A stretch of 16,677 nt of DNA from JBFIHZ01 sp041601535 (lineage in GTDB: Bacteria; Pseudomonadota; Gammaproteobacteria; Xanthomonadales; SZUA-36), in the NCBI GenBank assembly GCA_041601535.1, contig JBFIHZ010000052.1, positions 1 through 16,677 on the forward strand. The letters are read 5' to 3'. A program made the position numbers and the translations under genes. This document shows positions 1-7,625 of this stretch, one piece after another; the first letter of the stretch is position 1, and every line of letters begins with the position of its first letter. The notes beneath the pieces are model-generated. The model ran no database searches and was not told the DNA's origin. It saw only the letters and a list, made by a program, of their open reading frames with translations.

Positions 1-1
1 A

Positions 2-367
2 CTAGGGAGGGTTCTGAGCAACCTGACAGGCAATGCAATCAAGTTCACCGAAAGCGGAGAGGTTAGCCTGGTGGTCCGGATGCTGGACATGGACAACACG
101 GTTGCCCGCGTGCATTTCCAGGTCCGGGATACCGGAATCGGTATTCCCAAAGACCAGCTCGAGCATATTTTCGATGACTTCAGCCAGGGTAATGACGAGA
201 TCGGTTGCCGCTACGGTGGTTCGGGACTCGGACTCGGAATCTGCAAGAAGTTTCTCACCCTCTTCGGCACCGAGCTGGTGGTGGACTCAACACCCGGAGT
301 CGGGACATCCTTTCACTTCGAACTCGACATGGAACAGGTCGCCCCAGGGCAGCAAGCTGAATCGTAG
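2..367 (+). CDS. Sensor histidine kinase, C-terminal ATPase domain (5' truncated)
   Basis: The reading frame is open from the left edge to a TAG stop at 365-367, so only the last ~121 residues are present. They form the end of a GHKL/HATPase_c domain: an N box (NLTGNAIKFT, normally NLLxNAIKFT), a G1 box (DTGIGIP), an F-box-like segment (IFDDFSQ) and a G2 box (GGSGLGLGICKK), then the closing strand (GVGTSFHFEL). The domain binds ATP and phosphorylates a conserved His in the missing upstream part. No receiver domain follows, so this end is not that of a hybrid kinase with a C-terminal receiver. The sensor domain, His box and partner regulator lie outside the window. It reads away from the metal operon and is separated from it by about 700 bases of repeat-bearing DNA, so there is no evidence that it controls that operon. 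The domain call is secure; the signal is unknown. Confidence 0.9.
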   Translation, partial: LGRVLSNLTGNAIKFTESGEVSLVVRMLDMDNTVARVHFQVRDTGIGIPKDQLEHIFDDFSQGNDEIGCRYGGSGLGLGICKKFLTLFGTELVVDSTPGVGTSFHFELDMEQVAPGQQAES

Positions 368-373
368 CCGGCC

Positions 374-397
374 TGTCGCTGATAACTGGAAGGTGCT
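374..397. repeat. 24-bp fragment of the tRNA-Phe-flanking repeat
   Basis: These 24 bases are a mosaic of the two direct repeats near the tRNA-Phe gene. The first half (TGTCGCTGATAA) matches the copy around 7855-7866. The second half (GATAACTGGAAGGTGCT) matches the copy around 7650-7666. It starts only seven bases after the kinase stop codon. Similarity ends abruptly at 397. Together with 664-740 it keeps the order found at the right-hand repeats, but the sequence between the two pieces is different. Confidence 0.7.
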
Positions 398-663
398 GGG
401 AATTTCTGGGGTCAGAGTCAAGTGCCAGAGTAGAGCTACAGATGAGACTGTGAAAGCCTCCGCAAATGTAACTCGGTTAACTGGGTTCTAGCGAGGCAGG
501 CGCCGGTCTACAACCAACCCACGCCATGTGAAGTTTAACGGTCATTTTGGCGCAAGCGCGGATAAACACTGCAGAATGCACTCTGAGAAAATCCCGGAAC
601 GACGGGGAGATGGAGGCGACGGTCGAGCGCAGCGAGTTTGAAGCCTTCCTCGAATAGAAAGAT

Positions 664-740
664 GGCCGCTCCCGAACATCCATGTCCTCCGCGGCACCGG
701 TGCATCCATGCACAATGGAATCGAACCCGGGTTGGCGGTT
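664..740. repeat. 77-bp dispersed repeat, left copy
   Basis: This segment matches 7778-7854 base for base over 77 positions with three substitutions and no gaps. It contains a perfect short hairpin (GTGCAT CC ATGCAC, 700-713) and ends in the sequence GGAATCGAACCCGG, which looks like the T-arm of a tRNA read on the minus strand. The two copies lie on opposite sides of the metal-efflux operon, about 7.1 kb apart, in direct orientation. Confidence 0.85.
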
Positions 741-750
741 CTTCAGTCCG
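717..750 (-). other. Possible tRNA-Phe 3'-half remnant
   Basis: Read on the minus strand, this piece has CGGACTGAAGAACCG where the intact tRNA-Phe (7976-8051) has its anticodon stem and loop (CGGACTGAAAATCCG). About eleven bases later comes GGTTCGATTCC, the T-arm sequence of the real gene. The acceptor half and D-arm are absent, so it cannot be a working tRNA. The most likely origin is decay or partial duplication of a tRNA-Phe. Chance similarity of the T-arm alone is possible, but the shared anticodon-arm block makes it less likely. Confidence 0.4.
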
Positions 751-903
751 TATAAAACGACTCTAACGTGTTGAAATATAATGTATAAAAACCATTTAAA
801 TTCTATTGGGCATACAAATAGGGTAGATTCATATCTGAAACTCCGGTAAAAATCCTGTGTCTGCAATGAGGTCGAATTGAACCCCGGCGGCATTCAACAT
901 CGC

Positions 904-918
904 ATCCTTCAGAAGGAT
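904..918. repeat. Perfect 7-bp dyad ATCCTTC-A-GAAGGAT
   Basis: This is a perfect inverted repeat with 7-base arms around one central base, in A+T-rich non-coding DNA about 150 bases beyond the P-II-like pseudogene. It has the shape of an operator half-site pair, but no gene starts nearby on either strand, so no function is assigned. Confidence 0.35.
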
Positions 919-1062
919 AGTCCCTCTCAAAACCAAGCTTGAATAATGGGTTCAAGTGTTCGAGACTGGTGCCCCAGAATGGCCAATTCTCCCAGATCAC
1001 CCCTACGGCCGCTATTAATATATCTGTGATAATTCGCGCACTTTCACCGCATCAATCTATCT

Positions 1063-1370
1063 TTACCTTGCTGAAAGTTCACTCATATATATCCGGCCAG
1101 CATGTGGCTGGCCGGTTCTTCCTTGTTAATGAATAATCGCCACTGCTTCAGCAGTGGCATTCTCACTCACACACACCATATCGAGCTTAACTTCTGTCAT
1201 GACCTTCTGGCCTATTTCCATGAAATAGAGTTGCTCCTTGCGGTCCAATGCTTTCAGCAGTCCCCTGACGACAATGATAGTGGGGTTATGAAAACCGGCG
1301 CTGTATAGTGCGTCCACAAAGTCCGCAATAAGATTCCGAAGCACAAATGCTTGATTTCACGGGCGTTCAA
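1063..1370 (-). pseudogene. P-II-like metal-operon protein, broken by frameshift and internal stop
   Basis: The longest intact piece is 72 codons (1344-1126, GTG start), reading LRNLIADFVDAL, then IVVRGLLKALDR, then EIGQKVMTEVKLDMVC, which follows the P-II fold used by small proteins in CzcA/CusA operons. Coding similarity continues past the TAA at 1126-1128: the same frame gives QGRTGQPHAGRIYMSELSAR, the C-terminal RTGQxxAGxIYV-type motif of the family, before a TAA at 1063-1065. Upstream, family-like REIK is one frame away from AFVLRN; inserting one base near 1353 would join them. The repaired product would be about 103 residues, a normal P-II size. The likely original start is a TTG overlapping the pump's stop codon, or a lost ATG. 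It directly follows the pump gene and would be translationally coupled to it. Either it is a recent pseudogene or a shortened 72-residue form is still made. Confidence 0.72.
1093..1115. other. 9-bp perfect hairpin inside the P-II-like pseudogene
   Basis: CCGGCCAGC (1093-1101) and GCTGGCCGG (1107-1115) form a perfect 9-bp stem with a 5-base loop. For the minus-strand operon it lies just after the internal TAA and could stabilise or end the transcript, but it is followed by ATATATATG rather than a U-run. On the plus strand it is followed by TTCTTCCTT. It encodes the TGQPHAG motif in the P-II frame, so the palindrome may simply reflect coding sequence. Confidence 0.4.
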
Positions 1371-4300
1371 AGTGCCTCCTTGCGAGACTCAACCCACTCA
1401 TAGATAACGGGTAAAAGGAATAACGTAAGTAATGTGGAAGTGATCAATCCACCGACCACAACGGAAGCCAACGGGCGTTGGGTTTCTGCGCCCACCCCGG
1501 ACGATAGAAGCATGGGAATCAAACCCAGTATCGCAACACTGGCGGTCATCAAAACGGGCCTCAGGCGTAGCTCAGCTCCTTTCCGTACGGCCTGAACAAC
1601 CGTCAATCCTTTCTCCCGCAGTTCATTGATAAAACTTACCAACACAATTCCGTTCAACATGGCCACACCGAAAACTGCAATGAAGCCAATGGCGGATGGT
1701 ACCGAAACATACTGATTGCTGATGAACAAGGCTATGAGTCCGCCAATGGTTGCAAAGGGAACATTGGCGATGATCATGGTAGCGAACTTGACAGAGTTGA
1801 ATGCGGTGTATAGCAACACGAATATGAAGAATATCGTCAGGGGCACGATGACGGCCAACCTGGCCATTGCGCGCTGTTGATTTTCGAATGCACCACCCCA
1901 TTCAATCCAATAGCCCGAGGGCAGGTCTATTTCCTTCTCTATCAAGCTGTTAGCATCTTGCACAAATCCATCGACATCACGGCCACGTACATCCATTTGA
2001 ATCACGGCATAACGTTGAAGTCGTTCCCTGCGGACAAATGAATATCCTTCCGCCACGCTTACATCTGCAACGGATTCCAGGGGTACAATTGCGCCGGTAG
2101 CCGTTTTAAGTGGGATACGCCTGATGTCCTGAACCGAGTTTCTGGAGCGATCATCAAGTCGTGCCGTGATATCAAAGCGGCGAACACCATCAATTAATGA
2201 CGACACAGGTTCATTTCCTATTCCAGTTCTAACAACAGAAAGCACATCATCAGCATTCAAGCCATATCGTGCCAACTGATCCCGGTTAACCAGGATGCGA
2301 ATTTGTGGCTTACCGACGTTGGCTTCCAGTGAAAGATCTGCGACTCCCTCAACCTGTGCCACTACATTCTTGATTTCTTCACTCAGGCGGTCGAGTTCCG
2401 TTAAATCCGGCCCATAGATTTTTGCCGCCAGTGTAGCCCGAACACCAGAAATCAGTTCCTCGACCCGCATCTGTATGGGTTGCGTAAATGCGATTACAGC
2501 GGTAGGAACCACTATTTCCAGTTCTTCACGCATGGCTTCCGCTAATTCGCCAATGTCCCGGTCACTTTTCCACTCGCTGACAGGGTGGAGTTCGGTGTAA
2601 ATCTCCATGTAATTCACATCCGCTGTTTCCCCTTTCTCCGCACGGCCAATCATGGCGATCGTGGTTTTAACCTCGGGAAATTGGCTAAGTGCGTTCTCAA
2701 TATCCTTGGATATCCTGATGGAGTGATCCAGTGATGTGGATGGTATTGAAGTGACGCGCCACATGATGGAACCTTCTTGCAACTGTGGCATGAATTCCTT
2801 ACCCAGAAATGGAAAAAGCGCCAAGCTGAATAACAGCAAGCCTAACGCCCCTGAAACAACTTTTCCTTTGTTGGCCAGGGACCAGGCAAGTAACGGCAGA
2901 TATCGAGCTTTAATAATCCTGACAAGCCACGTGTCACGCTCTTCCTTGGGCCTCAGGATCAATGCAGCCATTACCGGAATCAAGGTCAGGGTCAATACCA
3001 GCGAGCCCGCCATGGCAAAGCTGATGTTGAAGGCCATCGGTTTGAATAACTTGCCCTCCAACCCTTCTAATGCGAATAGTGGAATGAACACTACGATGAT
3101 AATCAGTATCGCAAATGCGATTGGTTTGGCGACTTCCCGTGCAGCGGTCAGCACTGCGTTGGTGCGGTCAACAGTTCCACCTTCCTTCCGGCGTTCGGCC
3201 ATGATTCGAAAGGCGTTTTCCACCATCACGACTGCGCCGTCCACCATCATGCCAATTCCTACTGCAAGTCCAGCCAATGACATAAGATTTGCAGACAAAC
3301 CAGTTTGACCCATGAAAATGAAAGCAATGAGCATTGCTAAGGGTAGGGCCGAAATTACTACCAGTGCCGAGCGGCCTTCTCCCAGAAACAGAAAGAGGAC
3401 CAAGCCGACCAATAAGGAGCCTTCAATTAAGGCTTTTACAGCAGTCCAGACGGCTTTATCCACTAACTCTGTACGATCATATATGGGGCGCAGGGTGACT
3501 CCTTCAGGCAAGGACTGATTAACAATGTTGATCTTGTCCTTGGCCGATTTAACTACGTTGGCGGCATTTTCACCCATGCGCGAAAGTGCCATGCCCAGGA
3601 CAACTTCCTTGCCATCGCGAGTCACAGCACCAAACCGCAAAGCGTTGCCGCGTACTATCTCTGCTACGTCACGTAAGAAAACTGGCGTTCCATCTTCGAC
3701 CTTAACCACCATGTTGCCAATTTCCAACTCGTTAGCAACCAATCCAAGACCACGCACCAGGTACTGCTCTTCACCCTGGTCGATATATTGCCCTCCTACC
3801 TGCCGGTTGTTCGCCTGAATTACCTCCATAACATCAATCAGGCTGAGGTCGTACTTGATCAGTCTCAGTGGGTCGATTATGACCTGGAATTGTTGTTCCT
3901 GACCTCCCCAAGACATGACATCATCAACACCAGGTGCCGTGCGCAAAATAAGCCGTACGCTCCAGTCCTGAAGGGTGCGTAAATCCCTGTCTGTGACTGC
4001 CGCGTTCAGTTGCTCATCAGTACGTTCCAGGGTGTACCAGAATACTTGCCCCAGTCCAGACGTATTCGGTCCCATTTCTGGTGTTCCATAGCCCTCAGGG
4101 ATGCGGTCACCCACTTCTTGTAACCGCTCCATCACCAGTCGCCGGGCGAAATAGATATTCATGTTGTCCTGAAAGTAGACAGACACATACGACAACCCAA
4201 ACAAACTGACAGAGCGGATTTCCTGCACGCCCAGCAGACCAGCCATACCTGACTCTATTGGAAAAGTTAAAAGCTGTTCAACGTCCTCTGCAGCCAAGCC

Positions 4301-4462
4301 AGGTGATTCGGTGTAAATATTTACTTGAGTTGGGGTTACATCCGGAAATGCATCAACAGGCACGGTTTTTACTGCCCGCCAACCCATTGCTGCCACAACT
4401 CCGAAAATGATCAAAACCAGAAACTTGTACCTCAGCGATGCTTCTACGAGATTTTCTAACAT
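1367..4462 (-). CDS. czcA: Heavy-metal efflux RND pump, CzcA/CusA family
   Basis: This 1031-residue protein is a full-length HME-RND inner-membrane pump that exports metal ions using the proton gradient. It starts MLENLVEASLRYKFLVL (first membrane helix ~12-30). Next comes the porter region with VDAFPDVTPTQV (36-47) and a group of helices at ~345-505. Two residues known from CzcA proton transfer, Asp408 and Glu415, are present in MMVDGAVVMVEN, but the Asp402 position is Gly. By eye, two of the three copper-binding Met of E. coli CusA are not kept (positions equivalent to M573 and M672 are Arg569 and Glu669); Met619 fits the third. The QPIQMRVEELISGVR segment is CzcA-like. This favours Zn/Co/Ni/Cd over Cu/Ag, but specificity is not proved. 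A second porter domain and helix group (~865-1025) complete the fold. It begins 9 bases after the adaptor gene, with a G-rich ribosome binding site. Confidence 0.95.
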   Translation of the reverse strand: MLENLVEASLRYKFLVLIIFGVVAAMGWRAVKTVPVDAFPDVTPTQVNIYTESPGLAAEDVEQLLTFPIESGMAGLLGVQEIRSVSLFGLSYVSVYFQDNMNIYFARRLVMERLQEVGDRIPEGYGTPEMGPNTSGLGQVFWYTLERTDEQLNAAVTDRDLRTLQDWSVRLILRTAPGVDDVMSWGGQEQQFQVIIDPLRLIKYDLSLIDVMEVIQANNRQVGGQYIDQGEEQYLVRGLGLVANELEIGNMVVKVEDGTPVFLRDVAEIVRGNALRFGAVTRDGKEVVLGMALSRMGENAANVVKSAKDKINIVNQSLPEGVTLRPIYDRTELVDKAVWTAVKALIEGSLLVGLVLFLFLGEGRSALVVISALPLAMLIAFIFMGQTGLSANLMSLAGLAVGIGMMVDGAVVMVENAFRIMAERRKEGGTVDRTNAVLTAAREVAKPIAFAILIIIVVFIPLFALEGLEGKLFKPMAFNISFAMAGSLVLTLTLIPVMAALILRPKEERDTWLVRIIKARYLPLLAWSLANKGKVVSGALGLLLFSLALFPFLGKEFMPQLQEGSIMWRVTSIPSTSLDHSIRISKDIENALSQFPEVKTTIAMIGRAEKGETADVNYMEIYTELHPVSEWKSDRDIGELAEAMREELEIVVPTAVIAFTQPIQMRVEELISGVRATLAAKIYGPDLTELDRLSEEIKNVVAQVEGVADLSLEANVGKPQIRILVNRDQLARYGLNADDVLSVVRTGIGNEPVSSLIDGVRRFDITARLDDRSRNSVQDIRRIPLKTATGAIVPLESVADVSVAEGYSFVRRERLQRYAVIQMDVRGRDVDGFVQDANSLIEKEIDLPSGYWIEWGGAFENQQRAMARLAVIVPLTIFFIFVLLYTAFNSVKFATMIIANVPFATIGGLIALFISNQYVSVPSAIGFIAVFGVAMLNGIVLVSFINELREKGLTVVQAVRKGAELRLRPVLMTASVAILGLIPMLLSSGVGAETQRPLASVVVGGLITSTLLTLFLLPVIYEWVESRKEAL

Positions 4463-4471
4463 GGTGACCCC

Positions 4472-5584
4472 CTAGTGCCCGTGACCTTCGCCGAGCGAAG
4501 ATTTGAGCAGCATGGATTTGAGGTGGAATACGCCGCTGCTGGCTATCACGTCTCCTTCTTTAAGTCCGTCCTCAATAGCAGTCCAGCCACCAATAGTGAC
4601 TCCGGTTTTAACGGCCTCCGCATGAAACTCTTCTTCACCTTCAAGTTTGAATACTGTGGGCACGCCCTCAAGGAGGATTAGAGAATCATTTGGGACGGCC
4701 AATACCTGAGATGTGGACCCGGTAACGATTTCCGCTTCTACAAACTGGCCGGGATGAAGCTGGTCATTGGTATTCTGGACTTCAATTCGAACGGCCTGGG
4801 TGCGCGTGGTTTCATCCAGCTGATGGTGATATTGAATGACCGTTCCCTCTAGCCATTCAATGCCGTTAACACTGACTTTGGCCGGCGTGCCGATGTCGAT
4901 ACTGGGAAACGTGCTTGGAATGGTTCGAGCTTCGACCCACAAGGTGGATTCGTCGCTGAGCTCAATCAGCACCCTGCCGGGTTCAATTAACTCGCCCACG
5001 ATGAAATCGTCCCGCAGGATGGTACCGGCGAGCGGCGCCAGTAAATCGAATTCCCCGGTAGCACTTGTCGCATCACCGGATTTGAGGAGTTCTGATGCCT
5101 GCGACTGCGTCATGCCATAGGCCAACACTTTAGCCAGTGCCTGTTGCTGTGCAACGTGGGCTTCGGTGTAACGCCGCTCGGAAACCACTTGCTTTCCCAG
5201 GGACTTTACTCGTTGCCATTCACGATTGGCGATAATCATTTCGCCTTCAGCTTCGGCCAACGCAACACTGGTGAGTGTCAACAGCCGCTGTCCCTCAGTT
5301 ACCTGGTCACCCAAACGAACATGCCGTTCTACAACCTGAGCGACGATTCGAGGTGTGACCCTGGCTGATTCGTAGGCGTTTACAATCACTTCCGCGGGAA
5401 GCCGTAAAGTTTCATCCAGCGCGCGTTTGGCAGTTTCTGTTGTGTTGATACCCACTTTGGCTCTTTCATCTGGCGACATCACTATCCCATCACTTTCAGC
5501 TTCATCGTGGCCGGTCTCCCCGAAGGCCGCGCCTGAATGCAGCACCACGAGGAGTCCGATCAACGCGAGATTGAATGCATTCAT
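4472..5584 (-). CDS. czcB: Periplasmic adaptor (membrane fusion protein), CzcB/CusB type
   Basis: The protein links the inner-membrane pump to the outer-membrane channel. I chose the ATG at 5582-5584 (370 residues): it is preceded by AAGGA at good spacing, begins with a plain signal peptide (MNAFNLALIGLLVVLHSGAAFG, in two parts a short n-region and an h-region to ~20) and leaves 38 bases after the channel gene. A longer frame from 5650 would overlap that gene. Visible parts are: first half of the lipoyl-like domain (~63-107, PRIVAQVVERHVRLGDQV), a helical hairpin (~108-170), the second lipoyl half (LLAPLAGTIL, 181-190), a beta-barrel (~215-290) and a membrane-proximal end. The mature start has GHDEAE and the C-terminus ends GEGHGH, both possible metal-binding stretches. 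It lies between channel and pump genes in the same operon. Confidence 0.92.
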   Translation of the reverse strand: MNAFNLALIGLLVVLHSGAAFGETGHDEAESDGIVMSPDERAKVGINTTETAKRALDETLRLPAEVIVNAYESARVTPRIVAQVVERHVRLGDQVTEGQRLLTLTSVALAEAEGEMIIANREWQRVKSLGKQVVSERRYTEAHVAQQQALAKVLAYGMTQSQASELLKSGDATSATGEFDLLAPLAGTILRDDFIVGELIEPGRVLIELSDESTLWVEARTIPSTFPSIDIGTPAKVSVNGIEWLEGTVIQYHHQLDETTRTQAVRIEVQNTNDQLHPGQFVEAEIVTGSTSQVLAVPNDSLILLEGVPTVFKLEGEEEFHAEAVKTGVTIGGWTAIEDGLKEGDVIASSGVFHLKSMLLKSSLGEGHGH

Positions 5585-5622
5585 TGCAGGTTTCCTTGAT
5601 GATTTCTTGGTTGCTTTGCAGG

Positions 5623-6906
5623 TCACAATGCACCTCCTTGACCCAGCCATTTATCTACCAGTCCGGAAGCTGCCAACCACTCAAACCACGCATTCCACAT
5701 GGCCAATTCGAGGTCCAAAGCGTTCTCTCGGGTGTCCAGTGTCTGCCGAACCTGAACCAGGAAATCCGTGGTGCCTATTTCTCCTGCTTCCCATAAGCGA
5801 TGCAGGATTTCGGCTTGCCGCTTTAAGCTGAATGCACCGATTTGCTGCCAGTCTTGCCATGCATTGCGGGATAACTGGTAGCGTTCAGTGGCGCTCATGT
5901 AACGCGAGTAAGCACGATGGAGTAGATCATCGGCCAACTGCTGGGCCTGATCCCGTTCAGCGATGGCCGCAGTGACCTCGTACTTGTATGAATTGCGGAT
6001 GTAAAGCGGGATAGACAGGTTGACTCCCACCAAGGTTGAGTCCGCTTCCCTGCCTCCGCGTAGTTGCAGCGTAGGGTCTGGTTTGCGCTCGCGGTTACGT
6101 AGTTCCACCAGGGCATTCGCAGCATCGACCCTGCGTTGTGCTAGCTGGGCTTCCGGTAGTGCCAGCACTATGGATTGTGGATCACTGAAAGCGGATACCA
6201 GGGGTGGTTTGGGATCAATCGCTGGCCACTGATCGGGTGTTGAATTCTGTGCAATGTTGCGCACGGCCTGTCTCGCCTCAGCCAATTCAGTGGCGGCTGT
6301 TGCCCGTTGAATTTTTGCGTCCATCAAAGCCAGATTTGCCAGGTCCAGTTCAACTTGGTTGAGGTCACCAGCTTCAAAACGCCGTAGCGTCAGTTCGGAG
6401 AAGTCCCACATCACCTGCACACGCTCTGAGGCAAGGGCTTCTCGTTCTACACCAATTTGGTATTGGGTCAGGCCTGTCAACAATTCATCCACAAGCTCTC
6501 GCCTGCTTGCGAGCAGTTGTGCTTCCATTGCGTTTCGATCCGATGAGGCCACCAGTGAACGGGCGTCGCGTTTACCGTTCCAGTCCAGTGTTTGGCTTAT
6601 ACTCACCAGCCAGGTTCGATCAACGGAGGTTTCATAGTCCGCTTCAAGCTCAGGGTTGTAGAGTGGTCTGCCAGCAGCATACGCATTGGATTGACTGGCT
6701 TTGAGTGCAGCCTGTGCTGCTCGATAGCGAGGATTGGCTTCAACTACAGTCTGTACAAATTTGCCCAAACTGGGGTTTGCGAGTTCTTCTATAACCCGTG
6801 AACTAACCGAAGTACTGCGCTGGTCTGACCATGCAGTGTCTGGCCATAAAAATAGAGATTGGCAACCCACCAGGGTCACCAATCCAAATGTTGGTATTCG
6901 CATCAT
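5623..6906 (-). CDS. czcC: Outer-membrane efflux channel, CzcC/CusC (TolC superfamily)
   Basis: This 427-residue protein is the outer-membrane exit duct of the tripartite metal pump. It has the alternating long helical segments of the OEP family, with two internally similar halves: EANPRYRAAQAALKASQSNA (~57-76) in the first, and ALPEAQLAQRRVDAANALVE in the second, each leading to a beta segment (YETSVDRTWLVSISQTLD; READSTLVGVNLSIPLYI). The start has two Met codons (6906 and 6903), with AGGAA a few bases upstream; either could serve. The N-terminus is a signal peptide. It contains LVGC with Cys15, which fits a lipoprotein cleavage site as in CusC; cleavage by signal peptidase I after DTAWS is the alternative. 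It follows the small His/Cys-rich gene by 71 bases and precedes the adaptor by 38. Confidence 0.92.
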   Translation of the reverse strand: MMRIPTFGLVTLVGCQSLFLWPDTAWSDQRSTSVSSRVIEELANPSLGKFVQTVVEANPRYRAAQAALKASQSNAYAAGRPLYNPELEADYETSVDRTWLVSISQTLDWNGKRDARSLVASSDRNAMEAQLLASRRELVDELLTGLTQYQIGVEREALASERVQVMWDFSELTLRRFEAGDLNQVELDLANLALMDAKIQRATAATELAEARQAVRNIAQNSTPDQWPAIDPKPPLVSAFSDPQSIVLALPEAQLAQRRVDAANALVELRNRERKPDPTLQLRGGREADSTLVGVNLSIPLYIRNSYKYEVTAAIAERDQAQQLADDLLHRAYSRYMSATERYQLSRNAWQDWQQIGAFSLKRQAEILHRLWEAGEIGTTDFLVQVRQTLDTRENALDLELAMWNAWFEWLAASGLVDKWLGQGGAL

Positions 6907-6977
6907 TTCTTCCTAAAAACGTTAAAGCGCCGTGAGCGCCCCATTTCTGGGCACCCTGAGAATTTGTAGGACGAAAT

Positions 6978-7304
6978 CTATGCGTTGGGGGGTGGGGTTG
7001 GAGGAGCTTGCAGCAGCGTTGCAATTGAGAATAAGACGAAAGGGTTGTATCGGCTGGAAACAGCCATCAGATGCGGGTTGGAGTCGCTGACGATACTGGA
7101 ATTATGGCCGTGACAAAGGTGACCACACTGTTTGTCAGTTTCGTCGGACAACGGGTCGGGCTGTGCCGGTAAGGGGTTGTCACTTATCAACTGGTGGCCT
7201 GTACTATCCCCGTGAGCATGCGGTTCTTTAGTCATGTCAAATGCGCCTTCGGCACTCATATAAAGCACCGACAACACCAGCAAATGACAAATGAGACTTC
7301 GCAT
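6978..7304 (-). CDS. Small exported His/Cys-rich protein heading the metal operon (CzcI-like)
   Basis: The 108-residue product has a signal peptide (MRSLICHLLVLSVLYMSAEG, cleaved near AEG-A). After it come a metal-ligand-rich stretch with HAHGDSTGH (~29-37) and CGHLCHGH (~60-67), and a tail ending in a proline-rich segment (APPTPPPNA). Small periplasmic proteins of this build, such as CzcI, often open Czc-type operons and are thought to sense or buffer the metal. I assign it to that group by size, position and residue pattern rather than by a firm sequence match. It is the first gene of the minus-strand operon. The ribosome binding site is weak (GAG seven bases before ATG). Confidence 0.7.
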   Translation of the reverse strand: MRSLICHLLVLSVLYMSAEGAFDMTKEPHAHGDSTGHQLISDNPLPAQPDPLSDETDKQCGHLCHGHNSSIVSDSNPHLMAVSSRYNPFVLFSIATLLQAPPTPPPNA

Positions 7305-7625
7305 ATCCGCTCTAGAATAGCATGTAAAAAGGGATCTGTCTGATACTATGGACTCGCGAATATTCAGCAGGTTCCATTTGGCGTCGATTAGAAGTTGATG
7401 GCTGTCAGGCAGAGGCCTTCAATGTACGCCGCTCAATTGCTTTTTAACTACAAAGGTAAGTGGATTTGGCGATCCAGCCGTGTTTGGAATCCACAGGGTT
7501 GATAATTTTTAATCAATAATTGATTTTACTAACGCGTACTGCATTTGTCGCTTTAATATTCGGAAGGAGGATTGACTGAAAGTTTTCTGGATTTCGGTCA
7601 CAGGCTGTAGAATACCTTACTACCC
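7305..7625. other. Gene-free leader region of the metal operon
   Basis: No gene is visible in these 321 bases. They should hold the promoter of the minus-strand operon. The best -10 candidate is an extended form, TGCTATTCT (minus strand, 7314-7322), but it lies only nine bases before the start codon and has no clear -35 partner, so I do not call it. There is a 7-bp inverted repeat with a 21-base loop (GTGGATT 7460-7466, AATCCAC 7488-7494) and a perfect A+T-rich dyad at 7511-7525. No metal-regulator gene is present in this gap. Confidence 0.5.
7511..7525. promoter_or_regulatory. Perfect A+T dyad AATCAAT-A-ATTGATT (possible operator)
   Basis: The two 7-base arms are exact inverted repeats around one base. 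It lies about 200 bases upstream of the first gene of the metal operon, in a locally A+T-rich block. Such dyads can be repressor or activator sites, but the distance is large and no regulator is known here, so the role is speculative. Confidence 0.3.

Larger units (their letters stand above)
368..1062. other. Gene-free stretch with repeat fragments
   Basis: I see no convincing gene here. Short open frames on both strands lack a family-like pattern or good ribosome binding sites. The stretch holds a 24-bp repeat piece right after the kinase stop (374-397), a 77-bp repeat piece (664-740), a tRNA-Phe-like remnant (717-750) and a 7-bp dyad (904-918). From about 740 to 1060 it is noticeably A+T-rich. 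At 405-421 it contains GGGGTCAGAGTCAAG, which reminds me of sequence seen at the ends of REP-type elements, but no second arm is visible and I do not call an element. Confidence 0.6.

Noticed and set aside
405..421. REP/RAYT-like end sequence GGGGTCAGAGTCAAG
   Set aside because: The likeness is from memory only; no inverted partner and no transposase are visible.
528..580. Possible integron attC-like site (GTTTAAC followed by GCGC-rich sequence)
   Set aside because: One RYYYAAC-like box is present but no matching GTTRRRY box at a proper distance, and no cassette gene or integrase is seen.
477..893. Minus-strand open frame of 138 codons
   Set aside because: It runs through the 77-bp repeat and tRNA-like remnant, shares that part with the false frames at 7513-7827, has no recognisable domain and no good ribosome binding site.
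803..1136. Short open frames on both strands in the A+T-rich stretch
   Set aside because: They overlap each other, show no family pattern and no start signals.
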